A stretch of 64,000 nucleotides of DNA from Mycolicibacterium brisbanense (GCF_001570425.1 NZ_BCSX01000049.1:28191-92190), one strand, 5' to 3'; counted from the stretch's first letter, positions 54,601 to 61,215 are shown. Numbers and translations: made by a program. The notes: a model not told the origin generated them from the letters alone.

Positions 54601-54820
54601 TCTTGGGATTGCCTTCGTCGGCGCGCTGGACCACCTGCGTCTGGCTAGTGCCGGCCAACATCCGGCTGACTGCCAGATTGCCCGCAGTGCGCTGCAATGC
54701 CATCAGGCTGACCGGCACTGTCCGTGCGTATCCCGTGGAAAGACTCGACGTCTCCTGCTTGCGAGTCGGCCTCGCGGTGCTCGCGGCAGCCGCCTCTGCC
54801 TGTGGCAGGTGGTGTTCCAC
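51674..54820 (-). CDS. Large effector-like protein with LQRTAGN motif and HEARH metalloprotease motif
   Basis: The protein has 1048 residues. The N-terminus is disordered and then reads LMALQRTAGNLAVSRML (about 39-55), the motif found at the start of proteins exported by extracellular contractile injection systems and in DUF4157-type polymorphic toxins. No signal peptide is present. A helical middle contains a hydrophobic, glycine-rich stretch (about 432-470). Near residue 800 comes VVSCVYHEARHAEQFW, where HEARH (His809, Glu810, His813) fits the HExxH zinc-protease signature. The C-terminus is a Pro/Ser-rich tail. No injection-system genes or immunity gene are in the window. GTG 54820 is the likely start. 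The tRNA-derived attL lies 80 bp upstream of this gene. Confidence 0.75.
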   Translation of the reverse strand: MEHHLPQAEAAAASTARPTRKQETSSLSTGYARTVPVSLMALQRTAGNLAVSRMLAGTSQTQVVQRADEGNPKTLDEAIKTGDSGSLKPFRPFPPINSQQLLSICNIVLTNAWVGPDDESTLEEAWKAYGHQPSMTQADYDMWKRCEDRGAEIHNVPWMKIMESDFAWATRDLADRNLENNAKHISDEAGRLGVAVDGGAPVAPSAAQDAAMTEQQQLAKRVTDLKESMQNLLKLDVGYAEGPVPVPAPETPTDSAPPAGAPGTQEQLRRHFTFKPGEKPPFTPEGNEQSPMANNDQVQAAYNGLEKAINRILNQNPALYALASIGGDVSGVSSGAPAAQGQPATQGHSLEEARVQIGGAFTKILDNIKETRANITTQSLGFQHLLPVHEKLYGSKYPNTFDREFLKAYVVDEKGSEESMKAALGFATMALIIAVEIGTGGAATPVIGALIGAASSSAVAANSWDQALQQGAASKTGFNDDSAVVSKEEANDAETTAALDTAAALLDVFMLGHAAMSGVAAARVAGLMAAEEVTAKLTRLSALSAEERVTVVSQAIERDGVGSVVARSGQKAEDLLTIVGKDTAAGRSINAFIAAGGAKSADDVGAALAKLATLAPTDADQALSQGIEVLGPAKTIERAGGWATVESKAVNTASVRRLENWRSDVVDDLQGFMRQRRASAASSTAAEDVEAARNFLGSRAGIGGGAADEILGLALGEMATMEKTARLAVGVKKFFLEPADARTRLNALVGIVNPVLEEKGIPAAMAIFDNKGYMAFDKGPWNVEVLGKLLAKERLTDAEFEDVVSCVYHEARHAEQFWMMARMKAAEGLEPIELVNELRIPRMVADQAVNEPLAAGSAESKAAREWYESIFGAGAGERKRIYQEMDDATARWQKLNAQLDELLGRKPPASKQLIEIAEKEMNDARDAAFGWEQRYKTLPEERDAYAVQARFDPVMKQVNAESDALRARADAAVLPAPDSGPPTVRQGRGAQGAEPSELPSGPASDQAPTLRDGPDSKQPATEPMGPLTDKSPPPEMPESDDAPTLRKP

Positions 54821-54900
54821 CGGTTGATCGTATGTTGGCCCACGGTGCCCAAAGGAGCAGTCTTTTGTTCCCTGTCAGCCGCTCATACACGCTCTGAAGT

Positions 54901-54941
54901 GGGGCGGGCGGGGCTCGAACCCGCGACCAATGGATTATGAG
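54901..54941 (-). other. attL: 3' half of a tRNA gene with CAT anticodon
   Basis: Read on the minus strand, the sequence runs from an anticodon loop CTCATAA (54935-54941) through TCCAT and a T-arm GCGGG-TTCGAGC-CCCGC to the acceptor strand CCGCCCC. The 5' half is missing: the sequence to the right has no D-arm and cannot form the acceptor or anticodon stem. It is a tRNA-Met (or tRNA-Ile2) 3' segment left by integration of an element that lies to the right. The intact tRNA gene should be at the far end, outside the window. CAT could mean initiator or elongator Met, or lysidine-modified Ile. Confidence 0.8.
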
Positions 54942-54986
54942 CCCCTAGGTCTAGGCCGATAGCAAACCCTGCTGGATCCGAAAATC

Positions 54987-55000
54987 GGCCAGCAGCCGCT
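54987..55000. repeat. Direct repeat, first copy (GGCCAGCAGCCGCT)
   Basis: One of two near-identical 14-15 bp repeats between attL and the ATPase gene; the second copy is at 55040-55054 with one extra T. Their position next to the attachment core suits arm-type sites for the tyrosine integrase. Confidence 0.5.
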
Positions 55001-55039
55001 TCTATCCCCTAGTTTTACAGCACTTTTGTTTCAGATTCT

Positions 55040-55054
55040 GGCCTAGCAGCCGCT
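55040..55054. repeat. Direct repeat, second copy (GGCCTAGCAGCCGCT)
   Basis: The second copy of the repeat at 54987-55000, with an inserted T. The copies are 53 bp apart, close to five helical turns. No experimental link to integrase binding can be shown from sequence alone. Confidence 0.5.
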
Positions 55055-55225
55055 GCTGGCCCATCGCCGCAAATCAGCAGGTTGCGCCACGACTATGGAC
55101 GCGGCGTGGACGCGGCAAGCCACAGATGGTTCAGCGAACGGCGTGGCAACGTTGCGTCGAACACTTGTTCACGTACCTTTGCGTGCGGGCGTTGCGCATA
55201 CGTCCAGACAGGAATGCAGCAAGCA

Positions 55226-56620
55226 ATGAGCGTATGGGAGCGGTTGGGTTTCCGGGAGAACTTGTATGCCACGCCTCCGTTACCTGGCAACGAAGAGGGG
55301 TCCCGCCTACTGGTTGGCCGCGATGAGGAGGTCGAAGAGTTACAGGATCACTGGGCTTCTTATGACACCCACGCCTCCATCGAAGGTTCAAACGGTGTGG
55401 GAAAGACCAGCTTGGTTGCCGTGGCTGCTTACCGCGACATGGTGGAACGCGAACAGGCCAGGAAGCCGCTGATCATCCCCTTGAACGAGATTTTCCAGCT
55501 TACTTCAGAATCAGCGGGGTTTGAGAACCGCGTCTATCTCGCACTCGCGCGAGCAATGCTCGACAATGAACGGAGATTAGCACGCGCGGGTTATCCACTT
55601 TCCGACCTAGGCGGACTGCGACAGTGGATCGACTCACCGACCAATACGACAAAAGCTGTCTCTGGCAGCGCATTCGGGTTCGGCGGGGGAGGTACGTACG
55701 GGGTTGCGTCGAGCACCTCACCTGGCTTCACCGAAGGCGGCCTCGTCGAACTCGTAAACAGCAACCTACGCAACATCTTTCCCTCGCGGGCCGCTGGCGG
55801 TTTTGTCGGAATTCTCGACAACATGGAATTGCTGTCAACGTCGAAAGATGCGCGTAAGCGCCTAGAGGAGATGCGTGATGGAGTGTTGAGCATCCCCGGT
55901 GTCCGATGGGTCCTTTGCGGGGCAAACGGCATCGTTCGCAGCGCGGTAGGATCACCTCGATTGACCGGACGGGTAGCCGATCCGATCCGACTACAGCCCC
56001 TTAAACCCGCAGACGTGCCTGAAGTGATTCAACGTCGCATCACGCAATACGGCGGGAACACCTACTTACACGGTCAGGACTCCAAGTTTCTGGATCCCCC
56101 TGTAGATCCAACTGGCTTTCTCCACCTGTACCGCGTCCTCAATAATAACCTGAGGATTGCGCTGAAGCATGCGGGTGAGTTCACGAAGTGGTTCGACAAA
56201 AACGCTCTCCGGGATTACAAGCGCAACCAGGAATCCCTGGACTATGCATTCTCTAGGGGACGTAGGGAATTCGACAGAGTTCTTCGCGAACGAAGCGCCG
56301 AACGCTATCGCTACCTAGAAGTTTGGCTTACAGAGCAGGCGGATCAGTACGCACTCGACGCAGGCGCATTGACCGAGCGGACATGGCGCCTGTTCGACGA
56401 CATGATCATAATCGGAGGTAGTTGCAGCCCTAGCGAATACGAGCAATTCGGCTTCACTAGCCGTGAAGCTATGCGCCCGTACGTCAAAGCTCTCGAGGAT
56501 GCCAACCTCGTGAATAGCGCCGTCGATGAGGACGACTCTCGCCGACGGACCATCGAGATAACTCCCAATGGGTGGCTCGTGCACTACAAACGTTCAGGGT
56601 ACAAAGAGCCTGGGGCATAA
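55226..56620 (+). CDS. P-loop ATPase with C-terminal winged-helix-like region (element cargo)
   Basis: The protein has 464 residues from ATG 55226 (MSVWERLGFRENLYATPPLP); ATG 55214 is an alternative. It has Walker A GSNGVGKTS (about 54-62) and Walker B FVGILDNMELL (Asp about 197), and a helical C-terminus (about 370-464) that could be a winged-helix domain. It resembles ORC/Cdc6-like or STAND-type AAA ATPases, but no exact family was recognised. Codon use and base composition are less GC-rich than the chromosome. It lies between attL and the integrase, on the opposite strand from the rest of the element's genes, the classic place for cargo such as anti-phage systems. Confidence 0.75.
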   Translation: MSVWERLGFRENLYATPPLPGNEEGSRLLVGRDEEVEELQDHWASYDTHASIEGSNGVGKTSLVAVAAYRDMVEREQARKPLIIPLNEIFQLTSESAGFENRVYLALARAMLDNERRLARAGYPLSDLGGLRQWIDSPTNTTKAVSGSAFGFGGGGTYGVASSTSPGFTEGGLVELVNSNLRNIFPSRAAGGFVGILDNMELLSTSKDARKRLEEMRDGVLSIPGVRWVLCGANGIVRSAVGSPRLTGRVADPIRLQPLKPADVPEVIQRRITQYGGNTYLHGQDSKFLDPPVDPTGFLHLYRVLNNNLRIALKHAGEFTKWFDKNALRDYKRNQESLDYAFSRGRREFDRVLRERSAERYRYLEVWLTEQADQYALDAGALTERTWRLFDDMIIIGGSCSPSEYEQFGFTSREAMRPYVKALEDANLVNSAVDEDDSRRRTIEITPNGWLVHYKRSGYKEPGA

Positions 56621-56626
56621 GCGCTC

Positions 56627-58075
56627 TCACCGCGCCTTCCGATGTAGCGGCACTATATTTCTCGCAGCCTTTGCGGCCTGCGCAACCGGGCGGGGGAGGT
56701 TGGGTGCGGCGGTGTCGTCCTCTCTGATGTAGTCCGCGTAGGTGGTCAGCGTCAGCACATAGCTGCTGTGCCCGAGCCACTTCGACACCTGCATGTAGTG
56801 CTCCCCCGCACTCAGGGCCAGCGTGGCGAAGGTATGGCGCAGATCGTAGAAACGGACATTGCCGAGACCCAATGCCTTCGTGGCGGGTTGGAAATAGTTG
56901 TGGTACACGTTGTCCACCACCAACGGTTTGGCCCAATCGAAGTCCTGAGCCGACACCTCGGCTTTGCCGGCACGGGTGCGCTTGCCCGGGAACAGCGGTG
57001 CGTGATCAATACGCTTACTCGACGATCCGATGCCCGAGAACGGGTGCATCTGGGACAGATAGGCCCGCATGTCGTCGGCCAGCCACGGTGCCAGCGGAAT
57101 GGTGCGGTCAGTGGAGGCATCGCTTTTGGGCGTTCCCTCGATCCACCGAAGTGTCGTAGACACGGATTCATTCACGGCATTGCCGTCGTGGTTGGGGGTG
57201 GGCCTGCCCTTCTTCAGCGTCCGAACAACGCGAACACTTCCTACAGTTCCAGGGATATCCGACAGCGTCAGGTCTTGGATCTGCAGGCCCTGCAACTCGG
57301 CCACTCGAACACCGGTATAGGCGGCGAACACCACAACCAGGGCATACACCGGGTTCCCGCGCTGCTCGGCGATGTAGTCGTGTACCGCCGCTACTTCACC
57401 CGACGACAAAGGCCGGTGCTTGAACGGTGCCTTGCCATTTGCGACAACTCGGCGCTTGGTGGAGTGTCGGCGACCGGGCACCACAGGGTTGCTTGGGATG
57501 GCCTGATCGTCCACGGCAACATCGAGCATGCGCTTGAGCGTTCCGATGATGTGTTTCACCGTCTTAGGACTGCGCGTGACAGTGGCCCGCTTCTTGCTCG
57601 CCGTAGCCGGGCTAGCTGTGCCCCGAGTGACATAGTCACGCTCTTCGTGCGGTGCTAGCAGATCGGCGCGGAATCGGGCCACATCGGCAGTGGTGATACT
57701 GGCGACCGGCCTCTGACCGAATACACCCGCAATGTGACGGCGGTAGGTGTTGGCGTAGCCCTGGATGGTGTCGTCATCGATGGTGCCGACCAGGCTGTCC
57801 AAGTATTGCTTGGCGTACTCCCCTAGCGGCCGATTGGCTTTGGCCTTTTGGCTAGAGGGGTCAACACCGGCAGCGCTGTCCAGCTGGTCCTCCACCTTGC
57901 GCAGGTGAGCCTTGGCCTTGCGTTCGGTCGGGAAGGTCTCGCTAGTTTCCTTGTACTGGCCCGTTGGTGCCCCGAACTCATCGCGAACTGGCTCATTCCA
58001 CCTAACCTGATAGGACACAACTGGGTTGCCGAACTTGTCCAGCTTCTTGGTGGTGCGCTTGCGAATCGTTGCCAT
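56627..58075 (-). CDS. Tyrosine-type site-specific integrase
   Basis: The protein has 482 residues. An arm-binding and core-binding N-terminal half (MATIRKRTTKKLDKFGNPVV, then SAM-like segments) is followed by the catalytic domain: Arg in YTGVRVAELQ (about 254), the box-II region YDLRHTFATLAL (about 411), LGHSSYVLTL and the nucleophile Tyr in TTYADYI (about 445). It is expected to recombine attP with the tRNA gene that left the 3' remnant at 54901-54941. ATG 58075 shares its A with the stop of the upstream serine recombinase (TAATG), so the two recombinases are coupled. Confidence 0.92.
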   Translation of the reverse strand: MATIRKRTTKKLDKFGNPVVSYQVRWNEPVRDEFGAPTGQYKETSETFPTERKAKAHLRKVEDQLDSAAGVDPSSQKAKANRPLGEYAKQYLDSLVGTIDDDTIQGYANTYRRHIAGVFGQRPVASITTADVARFRADLLAPHEERDYVTRGTASPATASKKRATVTRSPKTVKHIIGTLKRMLDVAVDDQAIPSNPVVPGRRHSTKRRVVANGKAPFKHRPLSSGEVAAVHDYIAEQRGNPVYALVVVFAAYTGVRVAELQGLQIQDLTLSDIPGTVGSVRVVRTLKKGRPTPNHDGNAVNESVSTTLRWIEGTPKSDASTDRTIPLAPWLADDMRAYLSQMHPFSGIGSSSKRIDHAPLFPGKRTRAGKAEVSAQDFDWAKPLVVDNVYHNYFQPATKALGLGNVRFYDLRHTFATLALSAGEHYMQVSKWLGHSSYVLTLTTYADYIREDDTAAPNLPRPVAQAAKAARNIVPLHRKAR

Positions 58076-58734
58076 TAGGCCACACCTTCTCGGGCCAGGA
58101 CATCGCGAACTGTGCTGTAGCTCCATTTGTCGCCTCCATTAGGCGGCACAATGCGCTCAGAGGTGAGCGCCGCAGCGATTGCCTTGGTTCCCATACCAGC
58201 ACTACGCAATTCAACGATTCGCGCAACTGTGTCACGCGCAATGGTCGACGGCTTGCCGAGCTGCTTGCCAGCCTGCCGAGCACGGATCAGTCCCTGCTTG
58301 GTCCGCTTGCTGATCAGTTCGCGTTCCTCCTCTGCCACCAGCATTCTGGCGTGTGCGGTCAGTTGGGACACTGTGTTGCTATCGGTTCCATCAAGGCCGA
58401 TAATGCGCCAACCTTCAGCCTTCGCATCGGCCACCAGCTGCGCGCCGTCTGCCATGCTGCGACTGCTGCGATCTAAGGTGTTGATTACCAACACGTTTGC
58501 CATGCCAGTCCGAATAGCGGTGATAGCGGCTATGCGTCCGTACAACTTATCGGTACGCTTTCCACTCATGACGTCGGGTATCAGCGCGACCAGATCCAGT
58601 CCGTTGTCGGCGCAGTAGCGGTTGATCTGTTCACGTTGCGCCTCTAGGCCGTAGCCATTGTCGGCCTGTCTGTTGGTCGAGACTCGTATGTAACCAATAG
58701 CTTTCGGCCTATCAGTCGCCTTCACTGCGTTCAT
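58075..58734 (-). CDS. Small serine recombinase (resolvase/invertase family)
   Basis: The protein has 219 residues, the size of resolvases and invertases. It has the catalytic serine in AIGYIRVSTNRQ (Ser19), then YGLEAQREQINRYC, LDRSSRSMAD and the C-terminal HTH half (TVARIVELRSAGMGTKAIAA). It is too short for a large serine integrase, so it is more likely to resolve dimers or invert DNA. It is upstream of, and coupled to, the tyrosine integrase. Having both recombinase types in one operon is unusual. A palindrome (58761-58778) lies just upstream. Confidence 0.9.
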   Translation of the reverse strand: MNAVKATDRPKAIGYIRVSTNRQADNGYGLEAQREQINRYCADNGLDLVALIPDVMSGKRTDKLYGRIAAITAIRTGMANVLVINTLDRSSRSMADGAQLVADAKAEGWRIIGLDGTDSNTVSQLTAHARMLVAEEERELISKRTKQGLIRARQAGKQLGKPSTIARDTVARIVELRSAGMGTKAIAAALTSERIVPPNGGDKWSYSTVRDVLAREGVA

Positions 58735-58760
58735 GCTTTCTCCCTGGTGGTGGTTGTGGC

Positions 58761-58778
58761 GGATGTCGGGCGACATCC
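58761..58778. promoter_or_regulatory. Palindrome upstream of the serine recombinase
   Basis: GGATGTCG (58761-58768) and CGACATCC (58771-58778) form a perfect 8-bp inverted repeat with a 2-bp centre, 27 bp before the recombinase start. It could be a res-type or operator site. No T-run follows, so it is not an evident terminator. Confidence 0.45.
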
Positions 58779-58833
58779 ACCTCAGCCACTACTTTTAGCC
58801 GACCCGGTACAAGCGGGGGTACAAACGGCAAAC

Positions 58834-58847
58834 GCCCTGGTCAGGGC
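58834..58847 (-). terminator. Probable terminator after the interrupted zinc-motif gene
   Basis: GCCCTG (58834-58839) and CAGGGC (58842-58847) pair with a 2-nt loop; on the minus strand the hairpin is followed by GTTTGCCGTTTG. It lies right at the end of the zinc-motif gene (stop at 58849), in the correct orientation. Confidence 0.5.
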
Positions 58848-59516
58848 ATCAGTAAGGCCGGGGGTACCGCTTGTGCGGGCTCTCCAGCGCCCTTTGCTCA
58901 CGGGCTAGATCAGCGGCAATCTTGAACGCCAGCTCCCCGGTGATGTGTGGTGGCCCCGACCCTGGCTGAGGCTGGCTCTGACGGCTCATCTCCTCCCGCC
59001 TGGCTGATCGGACCGGGGCATCACGCGTGACCGCTTCCTCGTATTCCCGGTATTCCCTTTCAGCGTATTCCCGTGTCCTACCGTCCAAATCGTCCTCTGC
59101 TACAGCACTTTCCGCTCCTGTGCCAACCGGGGCGGGGAGGGGTGAGACATCAGCCGTGCTAGACGAAACTGGTGTCTGGCTAGGACTTCCTACAGGGTCA
59201 CCCGGTGCTACACCACCGATAGAGTCGAACACCTCTTCGTAAGGCTTAGTTTGCCCTTGAGACAGTACAACTTCGGCCGGAGGTTTCAGTCCAGCACGGT
59301 CCAGAGCGTCTCGCATAGCCCTTAGCTGCGTGTCAGGCGGCTTGGTGTCGTCAAAGGCAAACTCAATCAGCTTGCCCATCAGTCGGTCTGATGCGTTTTC
59401 GACGCGTATACGGGCTGCGTTCTTGATGTGTCGAGTAGCGCCACCGTGTGTGCGGCACACCGTACTACCTAGGATCGCAAACTTTCTGCACCGTTCCCCG
59501 TTGCTTTTAACTGCAA

Positions 59517-59519
59517 CAC
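59517..59519. repeat. Target-site duplication CAC (left)
   Basis: CAC directly before the left inverted repeat of the IS, matching CAC at 60874-60876 directly after the right inverted repeat. A 3-bp duplication fits IS3-family transposition. Confidence 0.8.
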
Positions 59520-59546
59520 TGAATCGCCCCGGGTTTGGTGCACACC
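59520..59546. repeat. IS left terminal inverted repeat
   Basis: 27-bp repeat starting TGAATCGCCCCGGGTTTG; pairs with 60847-60873 with two mismatches. Confidence 0.9.
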
Positions 59547-59548
59547 GG

Positions 59549-60511
59549 TTACTGGTGTGCAGCCTCTGATCGGGCTGTGTTTGGAGCGTAGTGGGCGGTC
59601 TCGTACTCGATGGGTGGGATGCGGCTCAGGCGGTGCATGAGCCGTTCGGTGTTGTACCAGTGCACCCACTCCGCGGTGAGCAGTTCCACGTCGGTCAGAC
59701 GGTGCAGCGGGCCCCGCCGAAACGGTGAGTCGTCGCGGACGGCTTCGGTCTTGTAGAGCCCGATCGTCGTCTCCGCCAACGCGTTGTCGAAAGCATCTCC
59801 GACCGTGCCGATCGAGGCCACCAGCCCGGAGAGCGCAAGGGTTTCCCCAAAACGTATGGACGTGTACTGCGAGCCTGCGTCGCTGTGGTGAATAGTGTTT
59901 CCCAACAACGGATTACCCTCATCCGCACGAAGTTGCGCCGCGTGACGGATCGCCCGGCGCACGAACCGGTCTTCCTTGCTGGTCGAACAGGTCCATCCCA
60001 CGATCCGGCCCGCGTAGGCGTCGATGGCGAACGCGGTGTAGACGAACGTCCCATTGGCCAGGCGGACGTAGGTGAAGTCGGCCACCAGCAGCACGTTGGG
60101 GGCGGGCACCCGGAACTGGCGTTTCACCAGATCGGCAGCCCGGTCGGCCGCCGGATCGGCGATCGTGGTGCGGACCCTCTTGCGGCGGGTCACTCCCCGC
60201 CAGCCGTTGTCCCGCATCAGGCGCTCCACGGTGCAGCGGGCCACCGCGATGCCCTGGCGCTGCAGGTGAGCCCACATCTTCGTGGCGCCGTACAACGCCT
60301 CTGGCTTGCGCCGGCCGTGCTCGTCGGGCTCGTAGAAGCCGGCCAGTACCTCGGTGATGACCGTGTCCCACAGCGCCCGGGCTGACGGGGGTCGGGTCAG
60401 CCAGGCGTAGTAGGTTCTCGGGGCGATCTGGCAGCCGTGCTCGGTGAGCACGCGGCAGATCGGAGCGACCCCGAACCGAGCGTGATGCTCGGCGATGAAC
60501 GCACACATCAA
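59549..60511 (-). CDS. IS3-family transposase OrfB (DDE integrase domain)
   Basis: The protein has 320 residues. It has the HTH_21 segment (MCAFIAEHHARFGVAPICRV) followed by the rve DDE catalytic core: Asp in LLVADFTYVRL (about 145), Asp in IHHSDAGSQYTS (about 205) and Glu in FDNALAETTIGLYK (about 242). The TTG at 60511 or ATG at 60508 overlaps the orfA stop (TGATG). In this family OrfB is usually made as an OrfAB fusion by a -1 frameshift, or by reinitiation at such an overlap. It catalyses cut-and-copy transposition. Confidence 0.93.
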   Translation of the reverse strand: MMCAFIAEHHARFGVAPICRVLTEHGCQIAPRTYYAWLTRPPSARALWDTVITEVLAGFYEPDEHGRRKPEALYGATKMWAHLQRQGIAVARCTVERLMRDNGWRGVTRRKRVRTTIADPAADRAADLVKRQFRVPAPNVLLVADFTYVRLANGTFVYTAFAIDAYAGRIVGWTCSTSKEDRFVRRAIRHAAQLRADEGNPLLGNTIHHSDAGSQYTSIRFGETLALSGLVASIGTVGDAFDNALAETTIGLYKTEAVRDDSPFRRGPLHRLTDVELLTAEWVHWYNTERLMHRLSRIPPIEYETAHYAPNTARSEAAHQ

Positions 60512-60819
60512 CGGTGTCGCGGGTCGCTCTCCCGCGCGAAGAAACTTGTTGCGGCCTTGAGGATTTCGATGGTTTCCTCAAGCTCGCGGTTCTTGCGTTT
60601 GAGTTCGCGCAACTCCCGTGCGGTATCGGTGGGCACTCCGTCACGCTGACCGGTGTCGACCTCGGTCTGGTTGACCCAGCGGCGCAGCGATTCGTAGGAC
60701 ACTCCCAAACGTTTGGCCACCGCGGTGATGCAGGCCGTGCGGGTGTCGTACTCCTCGGCGTGGTCGGTGACCAACCGCACCGCCCGGGCCTTGAACTCGT
60801 CGTCGTACTTCTTCGGCAT
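60508..60819 (-). CDS. IS3-family transposase OrfA (helix-turn-helix)
   Basis: The protein has 103 residues: MPKKYDDEFKARAVRLVTDH starts an HTH_Tnp_1 domain (recognition helix in AVAKRLGVSYESLRRWVNQ, about 35-53). A leucine-zipper-like stretch (ELRELKRKNRELEETIEILK) follows for dimerisation. It recognises the IS ends. ATG 60819 was chosen over the longer frame, which starts inside the right inverted repeat. Confidence 0.93.
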   Translation of the reverse strand: MPKKYDDEFKARAVRLVTDHAEEYDTRTACITAVAKRLGVSYESLRRWVNQTEVDTGQRDGVPTDTARELRELKRKNRELEETIEILKAATSFFARESDPRHR

Positions 60820-60846
60820 GATGCGGACAACCTTCCCTCGAAAGAA

Positions 60847-60873
60847 GGTGTGCATCAAACCCGGGGCGGTTCA
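60847..60873. repeat. IS right terminal inverted repeat
   Basis: 27-bp repeat, the reverse complement of the left end with two mismatches; its outer end (minus strand) starts TGAACCGCCCCGGGTTTG. Confidence 0.9.
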
Positions 60874-60876
60874 CAC
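60874..60876. repeat. Target-site duplication CAC (right)
   Basis: Matches CAC at 59517-59519. Removing the IS and one copy restores the reading frame of the interrupted gene exactly. Confidence 0.8.
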
Positions 60877-61110
60877 AGCGTCTTTCAGGGTTTGCCGCTA
60901 ATACGGCATCCTGGTGCAGGGATGGCGGAGGTTTTGGCACCCATCCTGGCTTGAGTCCTAAACCGTTCGAAGCCTTATCCTCTAGCTTCACATCCGGAAC
61001 ATTAGGCGTCTCTACGATTTCTGCATCGATAATGTCGTCAGGTTCAGTACCGGTGCTCATTGGTCTCTCCAATCCTTCTGTACTCCTTGCATTTACCCAG
61101 GTAGACGGGT

Positions 61111-61201
61111 CGGCACCACTTGGCACCACTTGCGGCCTATTCTCCGAAATGCCTATAGGTCCATGGCGAAAATAGGCGCGAAGTGGTGCAAAGTGGTTCG
61201 G
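61111..61201. other. Candidate replication origin: inverted repeat with iterons
   Basis: A 34-bp left arm (61111-61144) and a 34-bp right arm (61168-61201) are inverted repeats identical at 27 of 34 positions. Each arm has two tandem copies of a GCACCACTT-like motif followed by GCCTATT. The 23-bp centre contains the palindrome CCTATAGG (61152-61159). It lies directly downstream of the helicase gene (stop at 61216), the location of the origin in several satellites and integrative elements with Prim-Pol/SF3 replication genes. Function is inferred; it could also regulate the adjacent zinc-motif gene, whose ATG is at 61060. Confidence 0.55.
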
Positions 61202-61215
61202 GCCAAAACCCCAGG

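Larger units (their letters stand above)
54821..55225. other. Element boundary region (attL and direct repeats)
   Basis: About 405 bp without a convincing gene. It contains the tRNA remnant at 54901-54941 and two direct repeats GGCC(T)AGCAGCCGCT (54987-55000 and 55040-55054). The remaining sequence up to the ATPase start shows no further motif. Base composition becomes less GC-rich to the right of the tRNA remnant. Confidence 0.6.
59520..60873. mobile_element. IS3-family insertion sequence (1354 bp)
   Basis: Terminal inverted repeats of 27 bp differ at two positions: left 59520-59546 and right 60847-60873, both beginning TGAA(T/C)CGCCCCGGGTTTG. The TGAACCGCCCCGG start matches the IS6110-like branch of the IS3 family. 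It contains overlapping orfA and orfB on the minus strand, both intact. It is flanked by a CAC duplication and interrupts a phage-type gene. The intact ends, intact orfs and perfect duplication suggest a recent insertion. Confidence 0.93.
58849..61060 (-). pseudogene. Phage-type zinc-motif (HGG) gene split by an IS3-family element
   Basis: The 5' part (61060 to 60874) starts MSTGTEPDDIIDAEIVETPN and the 3' part (59516 to 58849) contains HGGATRHIKNAARIRVENAS. Removing the insertion sequence and one copy of the CAC target duplication joins them in frame: 187 + 668 = 855 nt, a 284-residue protein. The join restores a zinc motif: a cysteine in ERRC just before the insertion point, then GERC, TVC and RTHGG after it. 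This pattern is common in actinobacteriophage proteins near the packaging or DNA-metabolism region (HNH- or small-terminase-like); its exact role is unknown. It is inactive here unless the IS is excised. Confidence 0.85.

Noticed and set aside
54901..54976. Complete tRNA gene
   Set aside because: The 3' half is convincing but the D-arm, the 5' acceptor strand and pairing of the anticodon stem are missing, so it was recorded as an attachment-site remnant.
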